Shown in pieces: positions 34,755-43,515 of a stretch of 64,000 bases of DNA; positions within the stretch are counted from its first letter, which is position 1; each line of letters starts with the position of its first letter. Both the position numbers and the translations under genes were made by a program. The DNA comes from Syntrophus sp964555065 (lineage in GTDB: Bacteria; Desulfobacterota; Syntrophia; Syntrophales; Syntrophaceae). A model generated the notes under the pieces. It searched no databases. It saw only the letters and a list, made by a program, of their open reading frames with translations, and had not been told where the DNA came from. The DNA is taken from contig CAZKRB010000002.1 of the NCBI GenBank assembly GCA_964555065.1, positions 1-64,000 on the forward strand, given 5' to 3'.

Positions 34755-36949
34755 CAGAGTCCTTCAGTAAGTTGCTGTTGAGCCTTTTGAGCCTTCTCGA
34801 GTGCATCAAACCAGTATTCTTCGAGGAGCGGGCCAATTTCCGTTTCGACCACTTGCTTAAACCACTCCCGAGCGTCACTGATGGGTATTTTGAAGGGCGG
34901 CGTCACATAGCTGTGGCCAATCCGAAACTGTCGACCGAGACCGGTATCTGCTGTAATCTGTTCATTCAAGGCAAGCATTCTTTTTTCTATTTCTGTAAGT
35001 ATCTCCGAGTCGATGCCACATTTTCCCTGAACCCATCTATGCCATGCTTCTCCGAACTTGGGCTCAAGGTCAATAAATGCGAAACGCCGGCGCAGGGCCA
35101 AGTCAACCAAGGCGATAGATCGATCCGCAATATTCATGGTTCCAATGATGTAAAGATTGTCGGGGATGAAAACGCGCTCTTCATCTGATCGCCGGTAACA
35201 TAGCTCCAACGCTTCCGTTGGAGTTCTCTTATCAACTTCAAGCAACGTCAACATCTCACCGAATATCTGAGCCGGATTGCCCCGGTTAATCTCTTCAATC
35301 ACAACGACATGACGAATTTCGGGCTGCTTCAATGCAGCATTTATCATTTCCACAAATGGACCATCAACCAGTGAAAGCTTCCCATCACCAGCAGGCCTCC
35401 AGCCGCGCACAAAATCTTCATAAGACAGGTTGGGGTGAAACTGTAATGCCCGAACCTTGCCCTCACTCCGTTGACCAATTAAAGCAAATGCCAAACGCTT
35501 TGCGAGCCATGTTTTCCCGGTGCCAGGAGGCCCTTGGAGTATTACGTTCTTTTTCGTGCGGAGCCGTTCAAGCATCTTTTCCAATCGGGAACGGTCTATG
35601 AAACATCCCTCGGCCAGAATGTCATCAAGCGAGTACGTGACGATAGGCGGTGGCAATACTTCTTCTTCCGGTGTTTTGGTATCACCGGTGTCATCGGGTA
35701 TCGGCGGGGGAGGTGTCGTGGAGTCTTTATAAAGCCAAGCGGCTAATGACAGTTCAGGGAAGGAATGGACCGGATATGCCTCTTCCTGAAAGCGAGCTTC
35801 AATCGTCTCCAGGACGGTCAAATAGTCAGCGGCATTACAGCGCCCCTTCGCGCCATTCATACCGATTTGAACATTCAATGTCTCCTGAATATACCTTTGT
35901 GACTGACTGTCCAGTGTGGGGTAATCCCAAGGGCGTACCCAATATAGACCCATTGTTATATTCCAACCAACTCCAAAGCGTTGGGTTGCATCATCATAGG
36001 CTTTGATAAAAGAAGAACGAGCTTCATCATCTTCGGATTTCGCAAATCGAATTGCCTCCGCAAAGATGGACCAGAGGTTATCGATGTCATCAGGTTGCCT
36101 GTCTTTTTCAAAACCAAAGAACCATGATTTCTGGTTGTTGAGAACAGGTATTCCCTCAAAGGAGGTCGGAACGGATTCCTCCACGTTCAACAATTTAGCC
36201 AATTCTGCTGCGATAATTTTTCTATTGGCGTCAGTAATACCTCTGTTGAAAATTCCCATGGCAGTGAATGGGCAGATATCTTTGAGGGGGCCGGATGATC
36301 CATCTGCGAATTGATCCTGCAGATTCTTAAGTCCATCCACTCGGCTGGCGATGTCGTGAATCCCTGCAATCAATTCGTTTCTTTTCTCACGGAATTCGAG
36401 AAGATGATCCGCCACGGACTCATAGAATATTGTCCAGTTGAATCGGCGCTTATCCTCTGCAACGTCACCGAACCGCTCCCGCCAGAAGGATGCATTCCTA
36501 AACCTGCTCAGGTCTTGGGGTTTACCCTCAAAAGTGAAATCAATCAGGGCATCGGTGGTCCAATCGCCGGGCAGCACTCTCCAAACCGTTTTCAAATATG
36601 TAAAAAAGTACCATTCACGCGGAGATTCAAACGCTGTCCACTTGACCAATACTTTAAGGCCATCACCTGCATTAGCGGTTATTGTCCCAATTGCTTTGAT
36701 CGCCATTACAGAAACCAAATTCCCCCGATTATCGAACGGCAGGTTGTTCTTGCGTACATAGGTCGACTTTATTGCAATTCGATCACCGGGCGCCATCGAT
36801 TTAACCACAGCGCTTTCCTTGTCGTTGGGATTCCGTGTTTCCCAAATCCCTTCATCAAGAAATCTCTGCGTCTGATCTTCCGTTCCTCCGAAAGCAGCTC
36901 CAACAAACCAGTATATTCCTGTGCCTGCTCTTTCGATCTTCGAATCCAT
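34754..36949 (-). CDS. mcrB: McrB-like AAA+ GTPase of McrBC restriction system, with N-terminal sensor domain
   Basis: 731 residues. C-terminal AAA+ domain (~450-690): Walker A VILQGPPGTGKTWLAK, FHPNLSYEDFVRGWRP, Walker B VVVIEEINRGNPAQIFGE, and the McrB GTPase signature IGTMNIADRS, then ALRRRFAF. The N-terminal ~120 residues (GIYWFVGAAFGG...PGDRIAIKSTYVRK) resemble an EVE/PUA-like modified-base reader, replacing the E. coli DNA-binding domain. A middle domain includes WNITMGLYWVRPWDYPTLDS. GAGGAG precedes ATG 36949. With McrC it should restrict DNA bearing a modified base; which base is unknown. Confidence 0.9.
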   Translation of the reverse strand: MDSKIERAGTGIYWFVGAAFGGTEDQTQRFLDEGIWETRNPNDKESAVVKSMAPGDRIAIKSTYVRKNNLPFDNRGNLVSVMAIKAIGTITANAGDGLKVLVKWTAFESPREWYFFTYLKTVWRVLPGDWTTDALIDFTFEGKPQDLSRFRNASFWRERFGDVAEDKRRFNWTIFYESVADHLLEFREKRNELIAGIHDIASRVDGLKNLQDQFADGSSGPLKDICPFTAMGIFNRGITDANRKIIAAELAKLLNVEESVPTSFEGIPVLNNQKSWFFGFEKDRQPDDIDNLWSIFAEAIRFAKSEDDEARSSFIKAYDDATQRFGVGWNITMGLYWVRPWDYPTLDSQSQRYIQETLNVQIGMNGAKGRCNAADYLTVLETIEARFQEEAYPVHSFPELSLAAWLYKDSTTPPPPIPDDTGDTKTPEEEVLPPPIVTYSLDDILAEGCFIDRSRLEKMLERLRTKKNVILQGPPGTGKTWLAKRLAFALIGQRSEGKVRALQFHPNLSYEDFVRGWRPAGDGKLSLVDGPFVEMINAALKQPEIRHVVVIEEINRGNPAQIFGEMLTLLEVDKRTPTEALELCYRRSDEERVFIPDNLYIIGTMNIADRSIALVDLALRRRFAFIDLEPKFGEAWHRWVQGKCGIDSEILTEIEKRMLALNEQITADTGLGRQFRIGHSYVTPPFKIPISDAREWFKQVVETEIGPLLEEYWFDALEKAQKAQQQLTEGL

Positions 36950-37079
36950 TGATTCTCCTCATAATGGTTTTCTGCATTGCTGAAAAAGACAAGTTATATG
37001 GAAATCTCAATTCTTTCTCATATATGTATCACAACTCAGTCAATTTAGCAGCAGATGCTCTAATGAAAAATGGGTTTAA

Positions 37080-37394
37080 CTACCCCGTTTTCAAAAAGTT
37101 GGAGAGAATCACTTTCGGCATGTTGCCGCTATCAAAGGGTGTCCCCTTGCTGCTCAGGTAGCCTTCTTTCCACTCGCGAACGTACCGTTCCATTTGATCT
37201 TTTGGATTGAATCCCCGAAGTTCGATCAGACTTTCAACGAGACAGAGGGCTATGGATGGGATGACAGTCCCTTGGCCAGGCTGCAACTCAACAGGATCGC
37301 CGCCAACCACATCGGTGACGGGCTTGAAGCTTCCCGGGTGATGAACGTCAACTGAAACAGGCAAATGGGATATAAAGAAAGGGCTGAGGTGCAC
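37080..37394 (-). pseudogene. Remnant of an ADP-ribosylglycohydrolase (DraG-like) gene
   Basis: A ~104-codon open stretch contains PGSFKPVTDVVGGDPVEL, LQPGQGTV-IPSIALCLVESLIE and YLSSKGTPFDSGN, which line up with GSFxPVTDMxGGGPxxLxPGQWTDDTSMALCLAESL and GYLSxTGxxFDIGN of DraG-type hydrolases. The metal-binding DDTSM motif is destroyed (VIPSI), the N-terminal GDALG region is missing and the remaining two thirds of the family are absent. It lies between mcrB and a small lipoprotein gene in the same AT-richer patch; 36950-37079 holds nothing I recognise. Confidence 0.7.
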
Positions 37395-37406
37395 CTCAGC
37401 CCTTTC
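37377..37406 (-). terminator. Rho-independent terminator, possibly bidirectional
   Basis: GAAAGGGCTGAGG-TGCA-CCTCAGCCCTTTC is a perfect 30-bp palindrome. On the minus strand it is followed by TTTAT, 35 nt after the lipoprotein stop. Confidence 0.85.
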
Positions 37407-37440
37407 TTGTGACTATCTTTAGCTATTAACGTTATTTTGT

Positions 37441-37731
37441 TTATGGCTTAATTTCTTCTTTAGCGCGTTCAAAGCACACAGCGGCATCCGTGCCTATTTT
37501 GTTACCTGTTGTATATTCGGAGATATAGACTAATTTCCAACCATCATATTTCGAAAAAAGACTGCCCATAGAGGCTGCGTCTCTCATATCCACTTGCTCA
37601 CATCTTGTTTGAGCATTGGCGGCAGTTACAGTTGTATCCCACTTAACTGAAGTTACATTTGCCGGCTGACAACCTGCAAGAATCACAAGGCCAAATACAA
37701 ATAGAATTCCGCATATCCTTATCATGTTCAT
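37441..37731 (-). CDS. Small lipoprotein
   Basis: 96 residues with a lipoprotein signal (GILFVFGLVILAGC, Cys ~21) and a mature ~75-residue domain with two further cysteines (QTRCEQVDMRD, AAVCFERAKEE) that may form a disulfide. Family not recognised; a DUF4177-like fold is conceivable from VSEYTT-like spacing (WKLVYISEYTTGNKIG) but I cannot support it. ATG 37731 follows a GGGG-rich Shine-Dalgarno. Monocistronic, with a strong terminator. Confidence 0.8.
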   Translation of the reverse strand: MNMIRICGILFVFGLVILAGCQPANVTSVKWDTTVTAANAQTRCEQVDMRDAASMGSLFSKYDGWKLVYISEYTTGNKIGTDAAVCFERAKEEIKP

Positions 37732-38042
37732 CCCCCTGTCGTTTGAGTTTTTTACCTGGTTTAGCCTTCAAAAAATTTCTTACAAAACTTTGATTCCTCA
37801 CGGGACGCTACCGGTATCAAAAAAAGGCGGGTAATACAATGCGAAATAAGTGCTAGCAGCATTACAGTTAAAAACCGGCATACGCAAATGCAAACTGAGC
37901 TATTTTTGTAGGATTTGATTATCGGAATAAAAATGCTTAGAAGATAATCGCCGAAAAGATTGCGCTGCTGCCTATGGGAAACGGGTCATTCCCACAGCCG
38001 TCCGTTGAAAACCGAAATCCCCCGGCCGATACATCTCAATTT
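37732..38042. other. AT-rich intergenic region without recognised gene
   Basis: Between divergent lipoprotein and helix-hairpin-helix genes. No open frame with family resemblance; presumably holds the lipoprotein promoter, which I could not place with confidence. Confidence 0.5.
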
Positions 38043-38071
38043 TTGACAAAGGCCGGGGATTCAGCTAGTAT
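38043..38071 (+). promoter_or_regulatory. Sigma-70 promoter
   Basis: TTGACA (38043-38048), 17-bp spacer, TAGTAT (38066-38071): consensus -35 and near-consensus -10, about 80 nt before the ComEA-like ATG. Confidence 0.7.
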
Positions 38072-38149
38072 AGACTCACTTCGGCGATGGGAGGGAGGGG
38101 ATGCCCCGACCGACAAACCGGAACATCATCCATTTCAAGGAGGGAGCTT

Positions 38150-38830
38150 ATGCACAAAAACATCGGAAGAAAGCGCGTCACGTTCCATCTGTTTCTGATT
38201 CTCACAGGGTTCATCGGGTTGTCTCTCTTATTCAGCGCGATGCCGGTCTGCGCCCAGCCTCTGGTCGATTTGAATTCCGCTTCCGAGAAAGACCTTCAGT
38301 CCATCAAAGGCATCGGTCCGGTCATGGCCAAGAAGATCATCGCCGGACGCCCCTACAAATCCGTGGACGATCTCAAAAAGGCCGGGGTTTCCGAAAAAAC
38401 CATCTCATCCATGAAGCCCTATGTCACCGTGGGAGGCGGGGCGGCGCCCGCGAAACCCGCCCCTGCAGCAAAAGTTGCACCTCCGGCCAAAACCCCGCCC
38501 GCGCAGCAGCCTGTGCCCCCTGCAGCACCGGCAAAGAAGGCCATGAAAGAGACACCGGCCAGGACGGCGCCGGCACCGGTTTCCGCCCCGGCCGCCAAGA
38601 CGCCGGCGAAAGCCCCCGCCAAACCCCCGTTCAAGCTTGCTCCGGGACAGAAGGTCAACCTGAACACCGCCACCCTGGAACAGCTCGAAGCCCTCCCGGA
38701 AATCGGCCCCGTAAAGGCCCAGGCCATCATCGCCGGCAGACCTTACAAGGACCCCCAGGATATCATGAAAATCCGAGGGATCAAGGAAGGCACCTACAAC
38801 AAGATCAAGGATTTCATTACCGTCAGGTAA
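38150..38830 (+). CDS. Exported protein with two ComEA-type helix-hairpin-helix domains
   Basis: 226 residues: signal peptide (TGFIGLSLLFSAMPVCAQ), first HhH repeat (VDLNSASEKDLQSIKGIGPVMAKKIIAGRPYKSVDDL), a ~85-residue Pro/Ala/Lys linker, and a second HhH (VNLNTATLEQLEALPEIGPVKAQAIIAGRPY). Each is a dsDNA-backbone-binding motif as in ComEA, the periplasmic receptor for DNA uptake. Two complete copies joined by a disordered linker is not the usual single-domain form. ATG 38150 is preferred because AAGGAGGGA stands in front; the frame is open to 38087. No other competence gene is seen nearby. Confidence 0.87.
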   Translation: MHKNIGRKRVTFHLFLILTGFIGLSLLFSAMPVCAQPLVDLNSASEKDLQSIKGIGPVMAKKIIAGRPYKSVDDLKKAGVSEKTISSMKPYVTVGGGAAPAKPAPAAKVAPPAKTPPAQQPVPPAAPAKKAMKETPARTAPAPVSAPAAKTPAKAPAKPPFKLAPGQKVNLNTATLEQLEALPEIGPVKAQAIIAGRPYKDPQDIMKIRGIKEGTYNKIKDFITVR

Positions 38831-38902
38831 CGGCTGTTGCCTGAATGGCGGTTCTGAAAATCGGGAAATAACCAACGACAATAAAATCAGGAGGTGTCAA
38901 GT

Positions 38903-39184
38903 ATGAAGCGTGTTCTTATGACAATCGGGGCGGTCATGATCTCTTCTTCACTGGCTTTTGCCGCCGGCCCCAAGACGTATCAGGTCACCGGGCCGGTTCT
39001 GGACGTGAAAGGGGACATGATCACGGTGCAGAAAGGTAAGGAAAAATGGGAGATCGCCAAGGACGCCGCAACGAAGGTTACGGGAGACCTCAAGGTCGGC
39101 TCCAAGGTCACCATCGAGTACACGATGAAAGCGACGGCAGTAACGGTCAAGGAAGCCGCAAAGAAAGCGCCGGCCAAAAAGTAG
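38903..39184 (+). CDS. Small exported protein with OB/SH3-like beta domain
   Basis: 93 residues: signal peptide (MKRVLMTIGAVMISSSLAFA), a ~55-residue beta-rich domain (QVTGPVLDVKGDMITVQKGKEKWEIAKD...LKVGSKVTIEYT) of the type seen in DUF5666-like small periplasmic proteins, and a Lys/Ala tail (KEAAKKAPAKK) similar in style to the protein at 21134-21391. AGGAGG lies 8 nt before ATG 38903. It follows the HhH gene by 72 nt and may share its transcript. Function unknown. Confidence 0.82.
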   Translation: MKRVLMTIGAVMISSSLAFAAGPKTYQVTGPVLDVKGDMITVQKGKEKWEIAKDAATKVTGDLKVGSKVTIEYTMKATAVTVKEAAKKAPAKK

Positions 39185-39263
39185 CGGAACCCAAACGCCC
39201 GGGACTGGGAAAGGCCGCTGAACGCGCCGTCCGAGTCCTCAGCTTTCTCAAAGGAGAGAAGTC

Positions 39264-39677
39264 ATGGGACTCTTTGACGAAATTTTGAAGGGTATCGGCA
39301 GTCTCACCGGAGGCGAAGGAGGACAGAGTGGTCTGATGGACCAGGTGCTGTCCATGATCAATGACGAGTCGACCGGCGGGATTTCCGGCCTGGTCGAAAA
39401 ATTCAAGAGCGGCGGCCTGGGGGATGTCGTTTCCTCCTGGATCGGCACGGGTGAAAATCAGGAAATTTCAGCGGAGCAGCTTGAACAGACCCTGGGCAGC
39501 GAGAAGATTCAGGCTATTGCGGAAAAGCTGGGCGTTTCGGGAGCCGATGCGTCCGCCGGCCTGGCCTCCATTCTACCCCAGATCATCGACAAGCTGACAC
39601 CCGATGGGACCCTGCCCGAGGGCGGGCTTCTGGACCAGGGACTGGATTTCCTCAAGAAGAAGCTTCTGGGAGGATAA
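39264..39677 (+). CDS. YidB-family (DUF937) protein
   Basis: 137 residues, no signal peptide, with the family pattern: N-terminal GLFDEILKGIGS, Gly/Ser-rich middle (GGLGDVVSSWIGTGENQEIS), and EQTLGSEKIQAIAEKLGVSGADASAGLASILPQIIDKLTPDG, ending GLDFLKKKLLGG. Biological role not established. A good Shine-Dalgarno (AAAGGAGAGAAGTC) precedes ATG 39264. A terminator-like hairpin follows. Confidence 0.9.
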   Translation: MGLFDEILKGIGSLTGGEGGQSGLMDQVLSMINDESTGGISGLVEKFKSGGLGDVVSSWIGTGENQEISAEQLEQTLGSEKIQAIAEKLGVSGADASAGLASILPQIIDKLTPDGTLPEGGLLDQGLDFLKKKLLGG

Positions 39678-39712
39678 CCCTTCTCCCGGCTTCCTCCAGC
39701 CATGGGTACGTC

Positions 39713-39733
39713 ATGGGCCCTGCCCATTTTTTT
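39713..39733 (+). terminator. Rho-independent terminator after the YidB-like gene
   Basis: ATGGGC-CCT-GCCCAT hairpin followed by seven T, 36 nt after the stop. A second perfect hairpin without T-run, AACGGTCAGCGG/CCGCTGACCGTT at 39763-39801, lies in the leader of the next gene. Confidence 0.75.
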
Positions 39734-39819
39734 CCATTCAAGACGCAGAACAATCCTTCAGTAACGGTCAGCGGCGGCTTCTCAAAGTCCCGCTGACCGT
39801 TATCATTTGGGAGTCCGGC

Positions 39820-41538
39820 ATGGCGGAAATAAAGAGCATTAAAGAGATCGATTTGACCCCCTTTCCCGGGAAAAAATACTGGAGCATCGATCGGGAATGG
39901 CGCGAGGAGTTCATCTATTTTTTGATGGTGGACCGCTTCCATGACAGCCGCAGGCGCTCCCCTGTCGGCGGCAGCGGGAGGCGTCCGCGGACCGACTATC
40001 CTGCCGAAAAAATCAAAAAATTCTGTGGAGGAACCCTGAGAGGGATCATCGATCACCTCGACTACATCCAGGGGCTGGGCTGCACCTCCCTTTGGCTTTC
40101 GCCCATCTTCGAGAACGACGGCGCCCCCGATCCCGAAAGCGAAACTTACCATGGCTATGCCATCCGCAATTACCTGAACGTGGACCCACGCTTCGGCGCC
40201 AGGAAAGACCTCATCGAACTGACCACCGCAGCCCATGAGCGGGGATTGCGGGTCTTTCTCGATGCCGTGGCGAATCACTGCGGAGACATCTGGTACTATC
40301 CGGACGATCTGCCCTACGATTACTCCGATGACAACCGGCAGTACCCCATCGCCGGATGGCGCGATTCCAGCTATCCCCTCCCGGTGGAACTGCAGGACCC
40401 GGACTATTACCATCGTCGCGGAAAGATCCGCCCCTGGGGATGGGACCGGCTGCCCGAGACCCAGTGGGGGGACTTTTTTAACCTGAAAGGATTCAACAAC
40501 GACGACAATCCCAAGGGACTCGAACTACAGCAGGTCATCATCGACTGCCACCGCTACTGGATGCGGGAAGCCGACATTGACGGGTACCGGATGGATGCGG
40601 TCAAGCACATGGGCGAAGTCGCCGTGGCCCGCTTCTGCCAGGCCATGCGGGAATACGCCTATCAGCTGGGGAAGAAAAATTTCTTCCTCTTCGGCGAACT
40701 GGTCGCCGGAGACGAGGCGATCAACCGTTACACCGGAACGAATACGGCCGGCCAGGCAGGGAATAAGACCATCTTCTACGGCCTGTCATCGGTGCTGGAT
40801 TTCCCCCTGTACTGGACCCTCCCCCGGGTGATCAAAGGATTCGAGCAGCCGGCCTCTCTCATGGCCCGCTACGAGTTTCTGAAAGAAAGGGCTTTGAACC
40901 GGGGCGAACTGGGAAAATACCTGGTGACGTTCCTGGACAACCACGACCAGATCGGGCAGCGCTACAAGCGGCGTTTCGCCGCCGGGGCGCACGATGAGCA
41001 GGTCATCGCCGCCGTGGGGTATCTGCTCTGCGCGCTGGGCACGCCCTGCATCTACTACGGGACCGAACAGGGATTTGCGGGGGAAGGTGAAGGCGACGAA
41101 TTCATCCGTGAACCGATGTTTTGTCTCGAAGATTCGGAGACCAATTTCCTGAATCGGGAAAGCGCGATTTACCGGGAGATATCCAAAATCGCCCTGGTCA
41201 ACCGGTGGCATCCGGCGGTTCGTTTCGGTAGGATGTACTTCCGGGAGGTTTCGAGCAACGGCAAGGATTTCGGACTGCCCAGGAATCAGCCCTGTACGCT
41301 GGCTTTTTCCCGCATCCTGGCGAACGAAGAAGTGCTGATCGCCTACAACACCTCGACCACGGAGGCGCGGGAGGATTATGTCATCGTCGATAGCGCACTT
41401 CACAAGGCGGGAGATTCACTGAAATTTCTCTACGGCGGACAGGGGACCGTCACCATCCAGAAGCATCCCGACCCGCACAACGGAGCGCTTTTTGTACCGC
41501 TGCCCCTCGAACCGATGCAGTTTGTCATCCTGGGCTGA
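39820..41538 (+). CDS. GH13 alpha-amylase-family enzyme (cytosolic)
   Basis: 572 residues without signal peptide. GH13 signatures: FLMVDRFHDS, LGCTSLWLSPIFEN, LDAVANHCGD (region I), GYRMDAVKHMGE with the Asp nucleophile, FFLFGELVAG with the general acid Glu, and VTFLDNHDQIGQ with the third Asp. Probably hydrolyses or rearranges alpha-1,4-glucans, in line with the glucan phosphorylase at 5843. ATG 39820 begins MAEIKSIKEID; the frame is open upstream to 39604 but overlaps yidB. Substrate specificity cannot be told from these motifs. Confidence 0.9.
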   Translation: MAEIKSIKEIDLTPFPGKKYWSIDREWREEFIYFLMVDRFHDSRRRSPVGGSGRRPRTDYPAEKIKKFCGGTLRGIIDHLDYIQGLGCTSLWLSPIFENDGAPDPESETYHGYAIRNYLNVDPRFGARKDLIELTTAAHERGLRVFLDAVANHCGDIWYYPDDLPYDYSDDNRQYPIAGWRDSSYPLPVELQDPDYYHRRGKIRPWGWDRLPETQWGDFFNLKGFNNDDNPKGLELQQVIIDCHRYWMREADIDGYRMDAVKHMGEVAVARFCQAMREYAYQLGKKNFFLFGELVAGDEAINRYTGTNTAGQAGNKTIFYGLSSVLDFPLYWTLPRVIKGFEQPASLMARYEFLKERALNRGELGKYLVTFLDNHDQIGQRYKRRFAAGAHDEQVIAAVGYLLCALGTPCIYYGTEQGFAGEGEGDEFIREPMFCLEDSETNFLNRESAIYREISKIALVNRWHPAVRFGRMYFREVSSNGKDFGLPRNQPCTLAFSRILANEEVLIAYNTSTTEAREDYVIVDSALHKAGDSLKFLYGGQGTVTIQKHPDPHNGALFVPLPLEPMQFVILG

Positions 41539-42040
41539 TGCCTGAGAGGCGCGGTCCCTTTTGGGAAAATGCGGATGCCGTCAGGGGATCTTTTACCTCA
41601 GCCGGGACCGGCGGGAGGCTGGGGCGGACCAGAAAAATCCGGAAGGCGACGGGTTTCACGTGAAATCTTTCGCCTGGATAACGGCCGACGGCTCTGCCCT
41701 GCCGTGGAAAGCGTCCTCACTTCAAACCCTTTTTCCTGCGGCCGCTTCCGGACCTGCAAATGCCGCCGCGTCCTTCCGGATTGGGTCCTTTCCGCCGGGC
41801 ATCGACTGCGGGGCCGGACCGGCCGGGAGCCTACCTTATGGAGTGAATGGATTCGCTTACCCGCTGCAGGCCGATGGAACAGGCCGTCCCGGCGTCTGCG
41901 CCGAAAGATCCTGTTAAAGGATCCCGTAAACGTCTGAGAGTGAAGAGCAAAGATCAGCGACGCACAGCTTAAAATGAAATTAATGTTTTAATGTCGTTAA
42001 TTCAGAGGATTCGGGTCTTGAATAACTTGACCTCACCTTG
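41539..42040. other. Intergenic region without recognised gene
   Basis: 502 bp between convergent GH13 and M48 genes. The first 400 bp are GC-rich with open but unconvincing frames; the last 100 bp are AT-rich. I see no domain, tRNA or clear terminator. Confidence 0.5.
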
Positions 42041-42898
42041 TTACCGCTTCTGATAATAGCGCATCGCTTCGGGCATCAGGGACTGAAGCCGGGCGATCCG
42101 GTTTTCCGGCGCGGGATGGGTGGAGAGAAATTCAACGGAGCGCCCCCCGCCCTGGGCATTCATCCTCTGCCACAGGCTAACCGCCGCTCGCGGGTCGTAG
42201 CCGGCCTTGGCCATGAGCACCAGGCCGATGCGGTCCGCTTCATTTTCCTGCAGGCGGCTGTAGGGCAGCATGTAACCGACGCTCGTGCCCACTCCGTAGA
42301 GCTGCTGAAAAATTTCCTGCGTTGCCGCGGCTTGGGTGGACAGGGCGGCAGACAGTCCGATGCCCCCCAGTTGAACGAGAAGGGCCTGACTGAGCCGTTC
42401 ATTTCCGTGTTTGGCAATGGCATGGGCGACCTCGTGACCTACCACAACGGCCAGTCCCGTTTCATCCTTCGTAATGGGCAGAATTCCCGTATAGACGGCC
42501 ACTTTACCGCCCGGCATGCACCAGGCATTGACGGTTTTGTCGTCTTCGATCAGGTTGAATTCCCACTTGTATAGCGCCACATCCGCAGCCGCCCCGGACT
42601 CCCGCAGAAAAGATTCCGCAGCCGCGGCGATTCTGCCCCCAACCCGCCTGACCATCTGCACTTTTGCGGCATCATTGGACAGCTTGGCTTTCTTCAGCAC
42701 ATCGGAATACTGCTGATAACCCATGGTCGTAACCTGGGAATCGGATACCAGATTGAGGCCGCTTCGCCCGGTGAGGGGAACCGTGCTGCAGGACAAAAGC
42801 AAAAGGGCCAGGATCATGGCCGCTATCATCCCTCGGGGGAAGGTAACCCCTCTTGAAAAAAGTCGTTTTCCGCCTCTTGAAAAAATTTTGCCCATCAT
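42041..42898 (-). CDS. M48-family metalloprotease lipoprotein
   Basis: 285 residues. A lipoprotein signal (MIAAMILALLLLSC, lipobox LLSC) puts the enzyme at the periplasmic face of a membrane. The zinc site VVVGHEVAHAIAKHGNERLS is followed by the second-ligand segment LQENEADRIGLVLMAKAGYDP, and STHPAPENRIARLQ ends the domain as in LoiP/BepA-like proteases. Such enzymes take part in outer-membrane protein quality control. GGAGGTGAC precedes ATG 42898. The N-terminal segment overlaps a sequence duplicated across the adjacent scaffold gap. Confidence 0.9.
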   Translation of the reverse strand: MMGKIFSRGGKRLFSRGVTFPRGMIAAMILALLLLSCSTVPLTGRSGLNLVSDSQVTTMGYQQYSDVLKKAKLSNDAAKVQMVRRVGGRIAAAAESFLRESGAAADVALYKWEFNLIEDDKTVNAWCMPGGKVAVYTGILPITKDETGLAVVVGHEVAHAIAKHGNERLSQALLVQLGGIGLSAALSTQAAATQEIFQQLYGVGTSVGYMLPYSRLQENEADRIGLVLMAKAGYDPRAAVSLWQRMNAQGGGRSVEFLSTHPAPENRIARLQSLMPEAMRYYQKR

Positions 42899-43074
42899 GT
42901 CACCTCCATTTTCCCTTCTNNNNNNNNNNNNNNNNNNNNNNNNNNNNNNNNNNNNNNNNNNNNNNNNNNNNNNNNNNNNNNNNNNNNNNNNNNNNNNNNN
43001 NNNNNNNNNNNNNNNNNNNGTTTTCCGCCTCTTGAAAAAATTTTGCCCATCATGTCACCTCCATTTTCCCTTCT
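42865..43074. other. Scaffold gap (100 N) flanked by identical 55-bp sequences
   Basis: 42865-42919 and 43020-43074 are identical over 55 bp, with N from 42920 to 43019. This is the picture of two contig ends that overlap but were scaffolded with a placeholder. The true sequence is probably continuous, and no DNA is missing. Confidence 0.93.
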
Positions 43075-43515
43075 TCCTGACTCCCTGATTCCACAAGGCA
43101 TTATTCAAACAAACAGGTCCCTTGTCAAGGAGCCTTTCCTCTCCCGCAGAGTGCCGCCGGAGGCGCTCGATTCCCTTATCCTATCATCCTTGGGCAGCGG
43201 AAGATGTGCTGATCGTTTTATGCAGTTCATTCATCGTGCCACCCCTGCAAAGGACGGGATCCCGCCCTCTCCCCGACAGCCTCAAGCCCTGGAAAGGTGA
43301 GCGGAAGATTCCCGGTCGCCGCTCCATCATACCGGCTCGGAGAGGCTGGCGGGGCGGTGATGGAGGCGAAGTACGGAAAACAGGGAGGGAACCGGACATG
43401 CCCTACCCGATTAGGGAGGACCGACAGGCGATAATCAGAGGTGCACACAAGCTGCCCGAGAGGACATCGATCAGGCGCCGGAGGAGATGGGTGCGATCCG
43501 GGATTGGAAGAACGG
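43075..43515. other. Intergenic region without recognised gene
   Basis: About 440 bp between the M48 gene promoter and the 3' end of the LysE-family gene. Open frames here are Arg-rich shadows; no repeat, RNA or terminator recognised. Confidence 0.5.

Noticed and set aside
41569..41937. Open frame after the GH13 gene
   Set aside because: Arg/Pro-rich translation, no Shine-Dalgarno and no recognisable domain.
42865..43074. Target-site duplication of a mobile element
   Set aside because: 55 bp is too long for a usual target duplication, and the intervening sequence is exactly 100 N; contig overlap explains it better.
42853..43101. Short frames spanning the N gap
   Set aside because: They exist only because N-runs contain no stops and the flanks duplicate the M48 gene start.
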